Shown: positions 14,489 to 22,181 of the stretch, one piece after another
How the letters are laid out: every line of letters begins with the position of its first letter
How positions within the stretch are numbered: position 1 is the stretch's first letter
Assembly (NCBI GenBank): GCA_020441735.1
Contig: JAGRLQ010000042.1
Span: forward strand, 1-22,448
Length of the DNA: 22,448 bases
DNA from: Nitratireductor sp.
Lineage (GTDB): Bacteria > Pseudomonadota > Alphaproteobacteria > Rhizobiales > Rhizobiaceae
Direction of reading: 5' to 3'
Program-made: the position numbers and the translations under genes
Notes under the pieces: model-generated
Told to the model about the DNA's origin: nothing
Seen by the model: only the letters and a program-made list of their open reading frames with translations
Database searches by the model: none

Positions 14489-15208
14489 ATGACAAGATTG
14501 AAAGACCGGATAGCAGTGGTAACCGGTGCCTCGCGCGGTATCGGTTATTTCACGTCACTGGCGCTTGCCCGCGAGGGGGCGCATGTGATTGCACTGGCAC
14601 GCACTGTGGGCGGGCTTGAAGAACTGGATGATGCAATCCGCGAAGCGGGCGGTTCGGCAACCCTCGTTCCCCTCGATATCACGGATTACGACGCGCTCGA
14701 CCGGCTCGGCGCCAGCATCGACGAGCGCTGGGGCAAGCTCGATATCTTCATCGCCAATGCCGGCATTCTGGGCGGCCTGTCACCGCTTGGCCATTTCGAG
14801 CCCAAAGTCTTTGAAGAGGTTATCGCGGCAAACCTCACCGCCAACTGGCGGCTGGTTCGCTCGCTCGATCCACTGCTGAAAGCATCGGACGCCGGCCGTG
14901 CGCTGCTGGTCTCCTCGGGGGCGGCACGTTCCTTCAAGCCCTTCTGGGGCGCCTATTCGATCTCCAAGGCAGCGCTCGAAGCGCTTGGCGCAACCTGGGC
15001 TGCGGAAAGTGCCAGCACCAATCTGAAGGTCAACATGGTCAGCCCCGGTCCGACGCGCACGGGCATGCGCGCCCAGGCCATGCCCGGCGAGGATGCCGAG
15101 ACCCTGCCACACCCCTCCGAAGTAGCCGAGACCTTCCTCAAACTCGTCCTGCCGGACAACACGGTCAATGGCGGTGTATACGACCACAGAAGCCAAAGCT
15201 GGCTCTGA
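14489..15208 (+). CDS. SDR family NAD(P)-dependent oxidoreductase
   Basis: This is a 239-residue classical short-chain dehydrogenase/reductase. The Rossmann nucleotide-binding motif TGASRGIG is at residues 12-19, the NAG motif at 90-92, the catalytic Ser at about 142-143 (LLVSSGAA), and the YSISK dyad Tyr156/Lys160 is intact. PGPTRTGMR follows the active site. An SDR in this position directly after purF is a conserved neighbour in Hyphomicrobiales, but its substrate is not known and I do not assign one. NADP preference is plausible from the Arg in ASRG but is an inference. It starts 47 bp after purF; GGGAAA upstream is a modest ribosome binding site. The next gene is an acyl-ACP-synthetase-like enzyme, so a lipid or fatty-acid role is possible. 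Confidence 0.95.
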   Translation: MTRLKDRIAVVTGASRGIGYFTSLALAREGAHVIALARTVGGLEELDDAIREAGGSATLVPLDITDYDALDRLGASIDERWGKLDIFIANAGILGGLSPLGHFEPKVFEEVIAANLTANWRLVRSLDPLLKASDAGRALLVSSGAARSFKPFWGAYSISKAALEALGATWAAESASTNLKVNMVSPGPTRTGMRAQAMPGEDAETLPHPSEVAETFLKLVLPDNTVNGGVYDHRSQSWL

Positions 15209-15297
15209 GCGGATCGAATACAACACCGGCTCTTCCCTTCCTTGCCTTTCCCTGCCAAACTCGTTTCTGGAGGAGTGAACGCGCGAAGGAGGCGTGC

Positions 15298-16845
15298 GTG
15301 GGAGAGACGGATTTTTCATCCTGCTTTGCGGGACAGACCCTGTTCGGCGCGCTGACGAGCGCAAGCCGGCGTTATCGTTCAAGCGAGCCGCAACTGGAAG
15401 ATGCCATCGGCCAGAAGTTTTCCTATGGCCGTGTTCTGCTGGGTTCCCGTCTGCTCGCAAAACGATTCGAGAAAATCACGCAAGCTGGTGAAATCGTTGC
15501 GGTATTGCTGCCCAATGCCAATGCCGTGGTGAGCACTTTCTTCGCCCTGCAATCGGCAGGCCGCGTGCCAGCCATGCTCAACTATACCGCAGGCCCTGCG
15601 ATCGTGGTTTCAGCCTGCCGGACGGTTAAGGCCCGGCTGGTAATCGCCTCGCGCACCTTTATCGAGAAGGCGGAGCTTCATGTGCTGCAGAAGGCGCTGG
15701 AAGATGCCGGCCTCGAATTCTTCTGGCTGGAAGACCTGATCACCAGCGTCGGCCTTTTGGAAAAAGCTTCCGCCGCGCTGTTTGCCCGCCGGGCGGTGGC
15801 GAGGCCGAAGCCGGAAGCTCCCGCGCTGGTTCTGTTCACCTCCGGATCGGAGGGCCATCCCAAGGCAGTGGTGCTGTCGCATGAGAACATCCTGTCGAAC
15901 TGCGCCCAGATCGCCGAACGGATCGACTTCGGGCCGAAGGACAAGCTGTTCAATGTACTGCCGGTGTTTCACTCCTTCGGCATTACTGGCGGGATGATCC
16001 TGCCGCTGATGTACGGAGTGAAACTGTTCCTCTACCCCTCGCCGCTGCACATGAAGATCATCCCCCAGGCGGTGGCGAAATCGAAGCCGACCATCCTGTT
16101 CGGCACCGACACGTTTCTGACCGGCTATGCGCGGGCAGCGAAGGACAGCGACTTCGCCTCGCTGCGGCTGGTGGTGGCCGGCGCGGAGGCTGTCAAGGAG
16201 GAAACCCGCAAGACCTGGGCGGAGCGCTTCGACACGCTGGTGCTGGAAGGGTTCGGCATGACGGAGGCGGCCCCCGTCGTTGCCGTCAACACGCCGGAGG
16301 AGAACCGGCCCGGCTCGGTTGGCAAGCTGCTGCCCGGCATCGAAGCACGGCTCGAACCGGTGGAAGGGATCAATGCCGGCGGCAGGCTGTGGGTCAAAGG
16401 TCCCAATGTCATGCTCGGCTACATGACCCATGACCGGCCGGGCGAATTGCAACCGCCCGCAGACGGCTGGCATGATTCCGGCGATATCGTCGATATCGAC
16501 GGCGAAGGCTATGTGACGATCCGCGGGCGCGCCAAGCGCTTTGCCAAGGTTGCCGGCGAGATGGTGCCGCTGGGCGCCATCGAGATGATGGCCGGCAAAT
16601 TGTGGCCGGAGGCAAATCATGCCGCCGTCACCCTGCCCGACAAGCGGCGCGGCGAGAAGATCGTGCTGGTGACGACCTGGCCGCAGGCCGCCAAGGAACC
16701 GCTGATCGAAACCGTCAAGGAAATGGGCTATCCCGAGCTAATGGTGCCCAACCTGATCGTCAAGGTTGCCGAGATCCCTGTGCTTGGCAGTGGCAAGACC
16801 GACTATGTCACCACCCAGGAACTGGCCGGCCAGCACCAGAAGTAA
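15298..16845 (+). CDS. Aas-like acyl-ACP/acyl-CoA synthetase (AMP-forming)
   Basis: The 515-residue product is an adenylate-forming enzyme. It has the P-loop LFTSGSEGHPK (179-189), LPVFHSFG (221-228), YPSPLH (246-251), the GFGMTEAAPVV motif (318-328), GDIVDIDGEGYVTIRGRAKRF (395-415) and the C-terminal catalytic Lys500 in LGSGKTDYV. These segments match the acyl-ACP synthetase half of E. coli Aas very closely. The PlsC-like acyltransferase half of Aas is absent. I infer activation of free fatty acids for membrane phospholipid recycling, with acyl-ACP or acyl-CoA as product. It starts with GTG at 15298, fixed by a near-perfect Shine-Dalgarno (AAGGAGG, 15286-15292, 5-nt spacing). It follows the SDR by 89 bp on the same strand. 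Candidate terminators lie at 16875-16900 and 16951-16988. Confidence 0.9.
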   Translation: MGETDFSSCFAGQTLFGALTSASRRYRSSEPQLEDAIGQKFSYGRVLLGSRLLAKRFEKITQAGEIVAVLLPNANAVVSTFFALQSAGRVPAMLNYTAGPAIVVSACRTVKARLVIASRTFIEKAELHVLQKALEDAGLEFFWLEDLITSVGLLEKASAALFARRAVARPKPEAPALVLFTSGSEGHPKAVVLSHENILSNCAQIAERIDFGPKDKLFNVLPVFHSFGITGGMILPLMYGVKLFLYPSPLHMKIIPQAVAKSKPTILFGTDTFLTGYARAAKDSDFASLRLVVAGAEAVKEETRKTWAERFDTLVLEGFGMTEAAPVVAVNTPEENRPGSVGKLLPGIEARLEPVEGINAGGRLWVKGPNVMLGYMTHDRPGELQPPADGWHDSGDIVDIDGEGYVTIRGRAKRFAKVAGEMVPLGAIEMMAGKLWPEANHAAVTLPDKRRGEKIVLVTTWPQAAKEPLIETVKEMGYPELMVPNLIVKVAEIPVLGSGKTDYVTTQELAGQHQK

Positions 16846-16874
16846 ATCCACGCATCGGACCGGAAAATACCAGT

Positions 16875-16900
16875 CCTGCTGACAGCCTTGTGTCAGCAGG
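16875..16900 (+). terminator. Strong hairpin after the acyl-ACP synthetase gene
   Basis: A perfect 10-bp stem (CCTGCTGACA 16875-16884, TGTCAGCAGG 16891-16900) with a GCCTTG loop starts 30 bp after the stop codon. It lacks a following T-run, so termination by itself is uncertain; it may be a 3'-end stabilising structure. Confidence 0.5.
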
Positions 16901-16950
16901 ATCAATCCACTGGCTGGTGGAATGGCGGCTGTCGCCCTATGACGGAATCA

Positions 16951-16988
16951 CTTCGGATTACGCCGGATTTCCGAAGAGTGTCTTTTTT
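16951..16988 (+). terminator. Candidate intrinsic terminator with T-run
   Basis: CTTCGGA (16951-16957) pairs with TCCGAAG (16970-16976), followed after six bases by TTTTTT (16983-16988). The offset between stem and T-run makes it less than ideal, but it lies between two transcription units. Confidence 0.4.
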
Positions 16989-17000
16989 CCTTGCTTACTA

Positions 17001-17029
17001 TTGATATATATCGATCCGATATATATCTC
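17001..17029 (+). promoter_or_regulatory. Doubled AT-rich palindrome, probable PadR operator over a promoter
   Basis: The 10-bp perfect palindrome GATATATATC occurs twice (17003-17012 and 17018-17027), separated by 5 bp, so the centres are 15 bp apart. A possible -35 TTGATA (17001-17006) and -10 TATCTC (17024-17029), 17 bp apart, coincide with it. An operator overlapping the promoter just upstream of a padR-type gene fits autorepression by a dimeric winged-helix regulator. Binding is inferred. Confidence 0.6.
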
Positions 17030-17094
17030 CCCTGTGCCCCACGCTGCCGGCCGGTTTCCCTGGAATCCGGCGCAAACTGCATCAGGAAACGATC

Positions 17095-17643
17095 TTGAAC
17101 GCGACAACCCTCATTCTGGCGATCCTGAACTATCAGGATGCGAGCGGCTATGAAATCCGCAAGCTCGCTACCGATGGCCCCTACAGCTATTTCGTTGATA
17201 TCGGATATGGCTCGATCTATCCGACGCTGGCGAAGCTCGAGGCTGAAAAGCTGGTGACCAGCCGCGCCGAGCAAAGCCAGGGCAAGCCCGAGCGCAAGGT
17301 CTACACGATCACAGAAGCCGGCCGCGCCGAATTCATCGGCGCCATGATGGAGCCGCCTGCAAAGGATGTCTTCAAGTCGGAATTCCTGCTGGTGGCAATG
17401 GCTGCCGATTTCGCGACCCCTGCAAGCGTAGAAAGAGCCATCGAGGAGCGTGTCAGGACCATCAAGGCGAAACTCGCCATGATCCGTCAGCATATCAACG
17501 ATTGCGATCACCCGGGAACCTGCTGGGTAGCGCGCTATGGCGAACATGTATTCCAGAGCAGCCTTGATTACATCACAGCGAACAAACAACGGCTGATCGA
17601 AACCGCAGGCAACGCCCTGCCAAGAGCAGCAGCCGCTGAATAG
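17095..17643 (+). CDS. PadR family transcriptional regulator
   Basis: The 182-residue product has the PadR winged-helix N terminus, with TTLILAILNYQDASGYEIRKLA, FVDIGYGSIYPTLAKLEAEKLV (recognition helix) and KPERKVYTITEAGRAEF (wing). An alpha-helical C-terminal domain of the longer PadR type follows (about 95-170), used for dimerisation. PadR proteins generally repress neighbouring efflux or detoxification genes and release DNA upon binding a hydrophobic ligand. Translation begins with TTG at 17095, supported by AGGAA (17084-17088, 6-nt spacing). The gene leads directly into the adaptor and RND genes on the same strand, so all three probably form one autoregulated operon. The ligand is unknown. 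Confidence 0.93.
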   Translation: MNATTLILAILNYQDASGYEIRKLATDGPYSYFVDIGYGSIYPTLAKLEAEKLVTSRAEQSQGKPERKVYTITEAGRAEFIGAMMEPPAKDVFKSEFLLVAMAADFATPASVERAIEERVRTIKAKLAMIRQHINDCDHPGTCWVARYGEHVFQSSLDYITANKQRLIETAGNALPRAAAAE

Positions 17644-17653
17644 ACCGAATTTC

Positions 17654-17671
17654 AGGCCTTTTTGAAGGCCT
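17654..17671 (+). promoter_or_regulatory. Small hairpin between padR-type gene and adaptor gene
   Basis: AGGCCTT (17654-17660) and AAGGCCT (17665-17671) form a 7-bp stem with a TTTG loop. Only two further T residues follow, so it is at most a weak attenuator that lowers or tunes pump expression relative to the regulator. Confidence 0.35.
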
Positions 17672-17688
17672 TTGCAAGGAAGCAGAAC

Positions 17689-18837
17689 ATGGCCTTCAAA
17701 CTCAAGGGCTCCCACATCCTCGCTGTCGCACTGGCCGGCGGCCTTGGCCTGTGGATGATGGCAGGCGACGTCAAGATCGGCGGACAATCGGAAGCCGGCG
17801 CAAGCGCAGTGCCGATTGCCGAGCGCGAAGCTCAGCGTAGCGCGGAAATTTTCAAGGTGCGCCATGTGCCGCTTATGGCAGAAGAGCGGCAACAGATCGT
17901 GCTGGTGCGCGGCAGGACCCGTGCCGATGCGGTGGTGACAGTGCGGGCGGAGACCGCCGGCGTGCTGGAAAGGCGGCTGGTCTCGAAAGGGCAGCAGGTC
18001 AAAAAGGGCGATCTCGTCTGCATCATCGAGCGCGGCGCGCGGGAGGCAAATCTTGCCCAGGCCAAGGCGCAGCTTGCACAGGCGGAAACCGAATACACCG
18101 CCAATGCCACGCTGAAGAAGAAGGGCTTTGCCTCGAACAACCGTCTTACCGCGCTGAAAGCCTCGCTCGACGCAGCGAAGGCAGCCGTCGCTTCCGCCGA
18201 ACTGGAACTCCAGCGTACCGAAGTGAAGGCGAATGCTGCCGGCACGGTGCAGGATCCCATTGCCGAGGAAGGTGACATGCTTTCGACAGGCGGAACCTGT
18301 GTAACGCTGATCGACAGCGATCCCATGCTGTTTACCGGCCAGGTTTCCGAGCGCGACATCGGCAAGATCGAAACCGGCATGGAAGCCGAGGTGAAACTGA
18401 TCACCGGCGAAACAGCGACCGGCAAAATCCGCTACATCTCGCCGTCCGCCGACGCCCAGACACGCACTTTTGCGGTCGAAATCGAGTTTGCTCCAGGCTC
18501 CGGCGTGCGCGACGGCATGACCGCCGAAGCGCGGATTTCGCTTGATGCCGGCAAGGCCTTCCGTGTCGCCCCTTCCTGGGTCACGCTGGATGATGACGGG
18601 ACCATCGGCATTCGCATTGTCAAACAGGATAATACGGTTGCCTTCGTTCCGGTCACGATTGTCTCGCAGGAAAAGGATGGCTTCTGGATTACCGGACCCG
18701 CGGATGGTGACCGGGTCATCACGCTTGGCCAGGAGTATGTCGTGCCGGGCGAACCGGTCGAAACGGCGCTTGATGAACGCTATGCTGATCAGCTGGCGGC
18801 AGCCGGCGCGCTGCAGAATACAGGAAGCGCACAATGA
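17689..18837 (+). CDS. RND efflux periplasmic adaptor subunit (HlyD/MFP family)
   Basis: This 382-residue membrane-fusion protein links an RND pump to an outer-membrane channel. An N-terminal hydrophobic segment (about residues 9-25, ILAVALAGGLGLWMMAG) anchors or exports it; there is no lipobox Cys. The order is beta-barrel and lipoyl half-motif (VRAETAGVLERRLVSKGQQVKKGDLVC), a short alpha-helical hairpin (about 110-180, Ala/Glu-rich: LAQAKAQLAQAETEY and SLDAAKAAVASAELELQ), the returning lipoyl half (VKANAAGTVQD) and the beta-barrel domain (GQVSERDIGKIETGMEAEV). AAGGA 8 nt before ATG 17689 supports this start; a TTG at 17662 is unlikely. Its stop overlaps the pump start (ATGA), indicating translational coupling. 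No outer-membrane TolC-like gene is in the window, so one encoded elsewhere is expected. Confidence 0.94.
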   Translation: MAFKLKGSHILAVALAGGLGLWMMAGDVKIGGQSEAGASAVPIAEREAQRSAEIFKVRHVPLMAEERQQIVLVRGRTRADAVVTVRAETAGVLERRLVSKGQQVKKGDLVCIIERGAREANLAQAKAQLAQAETEYTANATLKKKGFASNNRLTALKASLDAAKAAVASAELELQRTEVKANAAGTVQDPIAEEGDMLSTGGTCVTLIDSDPMLFTGQVSERDIGKIETGMEAEVKLITGETATGKIRYISPSADAQTRTFAVEIEFAPGSGVRDGMTAEARISLDAGKAFRVAPSWVTLDDDGTIGIRIVKQDNTVAFVPVTIVSQEKDGFWITGPADGDRVITLGQEYVVPGEPVETALDERYADQLAAAGALQNTGSAQ

Positions 18838-21800
18838 CGGGTGCCCTTGAAACCATCCTTTCGAGACCGAAAACCGTCATCACCATGATGATCGTCATGG
18901 TGATTGCGGGCATCCTGTCCTACATCTCGGTCCCCAAGGAAGCCAATCCCGACATAGACGTTCCGGTCTATTATGTCTCGATCGGCCAGCGCGGCGTTTC
19001 GCCGGAAGATGCCGAGAGGCTGCTGGTCAAGCCGATGGAGACGGAACTTCGCGGCCTTGACGGCCTGAAGGAAATTACCGGCGTCGCATCGGAGGGCCAT
19101 GCGGGCATCGTGCTGGAATTCGAGATCGGCACCAACAAGGACAAGGTGCTGGCCGATATCCGCGACAAGGTGGATCTTGCCAAGGCAAGCCTGCCCAGCG
19201 AAGCTGACGAGCCGGCGATTTTCGAGACCAATTTCGCCCTGCAGCCGACGATCATCGTCACCCTTTCGGGCGATGTGCCGGAACGAACGCTCTACAATCT
19301 TGCCCGTCAGCTGAAAGACGAGATCGAAGCGGTTTCAACGGTGCGTGAAGCCAAACTGAAGGGTGCACGCGTCGAACAGCTCGAAGTCGTGCTCGACCTC
19401 TTGAAGCTTGAATCCTACGACATCACCCAGGAAGAACTGCTCAACGCGCTGGCGCAGTACAACCAGCTCGTCCCGGCCGGGTTTATCGACGACGGCGCCG
19501 CCCGCTTCAACGTCAAGCTTCCAGGCCTGGTGGAAACCGCACAGGACGTCTACTCGATCCCGATCAAGCAGAGCGGCGAAGGGGTGGTAACGCTTGGCGA
19601 GGTCGCCGATATCCGCCGCAACTTCAAGGATGCCTCGACCTATACCCGCGTCAACGGGCAGCCGGCGATGTCGCTTGAAGTCGTCAAGCGCATCGGCACC
19701 AACATCATCGAGAACAACACCAATGTGCGCGAGGTGGTCGACGCGTTCACCAAGAACTGGCCGCAGACGATTAAGATCAACTACATGATCGACCAGTCGA
19801 GCTTCATCTTCGAGGTGCTGGGTTCGCTGCAGTCCTCGATCCTGACGGCTATCTCACTGGTGATGATCGTGGTGATCGGCTCGCTGGGATTGCGCTCGGG
19901 CCTGCTGGTGGGGCTGGCCATTCCGACCTCCTTCATGGTCGGCTTTCTGATTCTCGCCTTCCTCGGCATGACGGTCAACATGATGGTCATGTTCGGCCTG
20001 GTGCTGACCGTCGGCATGCTGGTCGACGGTGCCATCGTGATGATTGAATATGCCGACCGCAAGATGGCCGAAGGTCTGCCGCCGGACGAAGCCTATAACC
20101 GGGCAGCCAAGCTGATGTTCTGGCCGATCGTCTCGTCGACGGCAACGACGCTTGCCGCCTTCCTGCCGCTGCTGCTGTGGCCGGGCGTGTCGGGCGAATT
20201 CATGAGCTACCTGCCGGTGATGGTGATCATCGTTCTGACGGCATCGCTGCTGACGGCACTGGTTTTCGTGCCGACAACGGGCCGTGTATTCGCCCATTTC
20301 GGTGAATTCATGAGCCGTATCACCGGCCGTGAGCGGCGCGACCGTGCAACGGATGCAGGCAAGATGCTGTCTGCCCAGGCCGAGCTGGAACCTGAAAAGC
20401 TGCGCGGCGTCATGGGTGTCTATGTGCGCACGCTCAACGCGCTATCGGGTACGCTGCTGGCCAACGTCATCGTAATTACGGCGGTTATTGCACTGACGGT
20501 CGGCACGTTCGTTACCTTCGGCGCCAACTCGAAGGGTGTTGAATTCTTCGTCGATGAGGAGCCGGATATTGCCACCCTGTTTGTACAGGCGCGGGGCAAT
20601 CTTTCCGGCCAGGACATTCGCGACATCGGCATCGAAGTGGAGCACGAAGTGCTGCAGGTTGCCGGCATCGACAATATCGTGATGACCGCAACGGCGCCCG
20701 GTGGCGGTGGTGGCGGCGGCGGCGTCGATCTTGCTGCACCGCAGGACATGCCGGCAGACGTGCTGATCGTCATGCAGATCGAACTTGCCGATTATTCAGA
20801 GCGGCGCAAGGCGGCGGAGATATTCGACGAAATCCGCCAACGCACGGCCGATATCGGCGGTATCAAGGTGGAAATCCGCAAGCTGGAAGGTGGCCCGCCC
20901 ACCGGCAAGGATGTGCGCCTGCAAATAACATCCAACAATTACGACCTGCTGACCGAACAGGTAGGGCGTGTCCGCACATTCTTCGATACCCAGCAGGATC
21001 TTCAGGATGTCGAGGACAGCCGCCCCCTGCCCGGCATTGAATGGGAAATCGAGGTCGATCGCGAGGAAGCTGGCCGTTACAATGCGGGCATCGCCGCGGT
21101 AGGCTCCATGGTGCAGCTTGTCACCAATGGGGTGGAGATCGGCAAATACCGACCGGACGATTCCGAAGACGAAGTCGACATCATCGTCCGCCTGCCGGAA
21201 GAGGAGCGCTCGCTCGACAAGCTGTCAGAGCTGAAACTGCGCACGCCGAACGGCCAGGTACCGATTTCGAACTTCATCGAGATGACGCCACAACAGAAGG
21301 TTTCGTCGATTACTCGCCGCGATGGCTTCTATGCCATGGACGTCAAGGCCAATCTGGAAAAGGGCGCGCAGTTCGGGGATCGCGACATGGTTCCCGATGA
21401 CAAGGTGAAGCAGATCCAGACCTGGCTCGACAGTCAGGAGTGGCCTGCCGACCTGCGCTTCCGCTTCCGCGGAGCAGATGAAGACCAGAAGGAGGCCGGC
21501 GCGTTTCTCGGCAAGGCGGCCGCAGGCGCCCTGTTCCTGATGTTCATCATTCTGGTGACGCAGTTCAACTCCTTCTACCAGACCTTCCTGACGCTCTCGA
21601 CAGTAATCCTCGCCATTGTCGGCGTGCTGATCGGCATGTTGATTACCGGGCAGAAGTTCTCGATCATCATGACGGGAACGGGCGTGGTGGCGCTGGCCGG
21701 CATCGTGGTCAACAATGCGATCGTGCTGATCGACACGTTCAACCGGCTTCGGTCGGAGGGTGTCGATGTGCATCAGGCCGTGCTCAAAACCTCGGCGCAG

Positions 21801-22163
21801 CGCTTCCGGCCGATCTTCCTGACGACGTTCACCACGATCCTCGGCCTCATCCCGATGGCGCTAACGGTCAACTTCGACTACATCAACCAGGTCATCACCT
21901 ACGGTTCGATCACCTCGATATGGTGGGTGCAGTTGTCGACTGCCGTCATTTCGGGACTGGCCTTCTCGACGATGCTGACGCTGGTACTGATCCCGGTCAT
22001 GCTGTCACTGCCGACGAACATCGCTGAGAAATTCGGCGGCAGGCGCAAGGTCGCCACCTGCGGCGAAGCGCCGATGGAAGCGGCCAATGACGAACCGGTG
22101 GGCAAGTCGAAAAAGACCGGAAAAAAAGACGGCGAAGTCGCGTTCAGGGATGCCGCAGAGTAG
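18834..22163 (+). CDS. RND efflux pump inner-membrane transporter
   Basis: The 1109-residue product is a full-length RND permease: TM1 (about 13-32), a large periplasmic porter loop, TM2-7, a second porter loop and TM8-12. Family segments such as PTSFMVGFLILAFLGMTVNMMVMFGLVL and the closing TM11-12 region are clear. It should export hydrophobic compounds using proton motive force, with the adaptor encoded immediately upstream (4-bp overlap). In TM4 the AcrB Asp-Asp pair is Asp398-Gly399 (LVDGAIVM), and in TM10 the AcrB Lys940 position is Asn960 (VVNNAIVL), so the canonical relay is altered, as in a divergent HAE subgroup. A run of eight Gly (623-630) interrupts the second porter domain. The C terminus carries a Lys-rich cytoplasmic tail of about 50 residues. 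Substrate is unknown. Confidence 0.96.
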   Translation: MTGALETILSRPKTVITMMIVMVIAGILSYISVPKEANPDIDVPVYYVSIGQRGVSPEDAERLLVKPMETELRGLDGLKEITGVASEGHAGIVLEFEIGTNKDKVLADIRDKVDLAKASLPSEADEPAIFETNFALQPTIIVTLSGDVPERTLYNLARQLKDEIEAVSTVREAKLKGARVEQLEVVLDLLKLESYDITQEELLNALAQYNQLVPAGFIDDGAARFNVKLPGLVETAQDVYSIPIKQSGEGVVTLGEVADIRRNFKDASTYTRVNGQPAMSLEVVKRIGTNIIENNTNVREVVDAFTKNWPQTIKINYMIDQSSFIFEVLGSLQSSILTAISLVMIVVIGSLGLRSGLLVGLAIPTSFMVGFLILAFLGMTVNMMVMFGLVLTVGMLVDGAIVMIEYADRKMAEGLPPDEAYNRAAKLMFWPIVSSTATTLAAFLPLLLWPGVSGEFMSYLPVMVIIVLTASLLTALVFVPTTGRVFAHFGEFMSRITGRERRDRATDAGKMLSAQAELEPEKLRGVMGVYVRTLNALSGTLLANVIVITAVIALTVGTFVTFGANSKGVEFFVDEEPDIATLFVQARGNLSGQDIRDIGIEVEHEVLQVAGIDNIVMTATAPGGGGGGGGVDLAAPQDMPADVLIVMQIELADYSERRKAAEIFDEIRQRTADIGGIKVEIRKLEGGPPTGKDVRLQITSNNYDLLTEQVGRVRTFFDTQQDLQDVEDSRPLPGIEWEIEVDREEAGRYNAGIAAVGSMVQLVTNGVEIGKYRPDDSEDEVDIIVRLPEEERSLDKLSELKLRTPNGQVPISNFIEMTPQQKVSSITRRDGFYAMDVKANLEKGAQFGDRDMVPDDKVKQIQTWLDSQEWPADLRFRFRGADEDQKEAGAFLGKAAAGALFLMFIILVTQFNSFYQTFLTLSTVILAIVGVLIGMLITGQKFSIIMTGTGVVALAGIVVNNAIVLIDTFNRLRSEGVDVHQAVLKTSAQRFRPIFLTTFTTILGLIPMALTVNFDYINQVITYGSITSIWWVQLSTAVISGLAFSTMLTLVLIPVMLSLPTNIAEKFGGRRKVATCGEAPMEAANDEPVGKSKKTGKKDGEVAFRDAAE
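20700..20723 (+). repeat. GGY trinucleotide run encoding eight Gly
   Basis: Eight consecutive GGT/GGC codons encode Gly623-630 of the RND pump, in a periplasmic loop just before VDLAAPQDMPADV. It may act as a flexible linker and could be slippage-prone. Confidence 0.9.
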
Positions 22164-22181
22164 GCAACGCCTAGTCTGCGG
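22153..22181. terminator. Bidirectional hairpin shared by two convergent genes
   Basis: CCGCAGA (22153-22159) pairs with TCTGCGG (22175-22181), and TAGGC (22161-22165) pairs with GCCTA (22169-22173) around an AAC loop, with one G:G mismatch between. TCTTTCTT follows on the plus strand. The stop codons of the pump (TAG 22161-22163) and of the opposing gene (22171-22173) both lie inside the stem. It probably terminates at least the plus-strand transcript. Confidence 0.65.

Larger units (their letters stand above)
16846..17094 (+). other. Intergenic region before the PadR-RND cassette
   Basis: This 249-bp region holds two hairpins that may end the purF-side transcript (16875-16900 and 16951-16988) and the doubled palindrome and promoter of the PadR gene (17001-17029). 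No coding sequence is convincing. Confidence 0.5.

Noticed and set aside
15610..16620. 336-codon minus-strand frame antisense to the acyl-ACP synthetase gene
   Set aside because: It is a shadow of a conserved adenylate-forming enzyme, with no family features of its own.
16948..18834. 628-codon minus-strand open frame antisense to the padR-type and adaptor genes
   Set aside because: The length is striking, but both sense proteins are clear family members and the antisense translation is His/Arg/Asp-rich with no recognisable motif, as expected of a GC-rich shadow frame.
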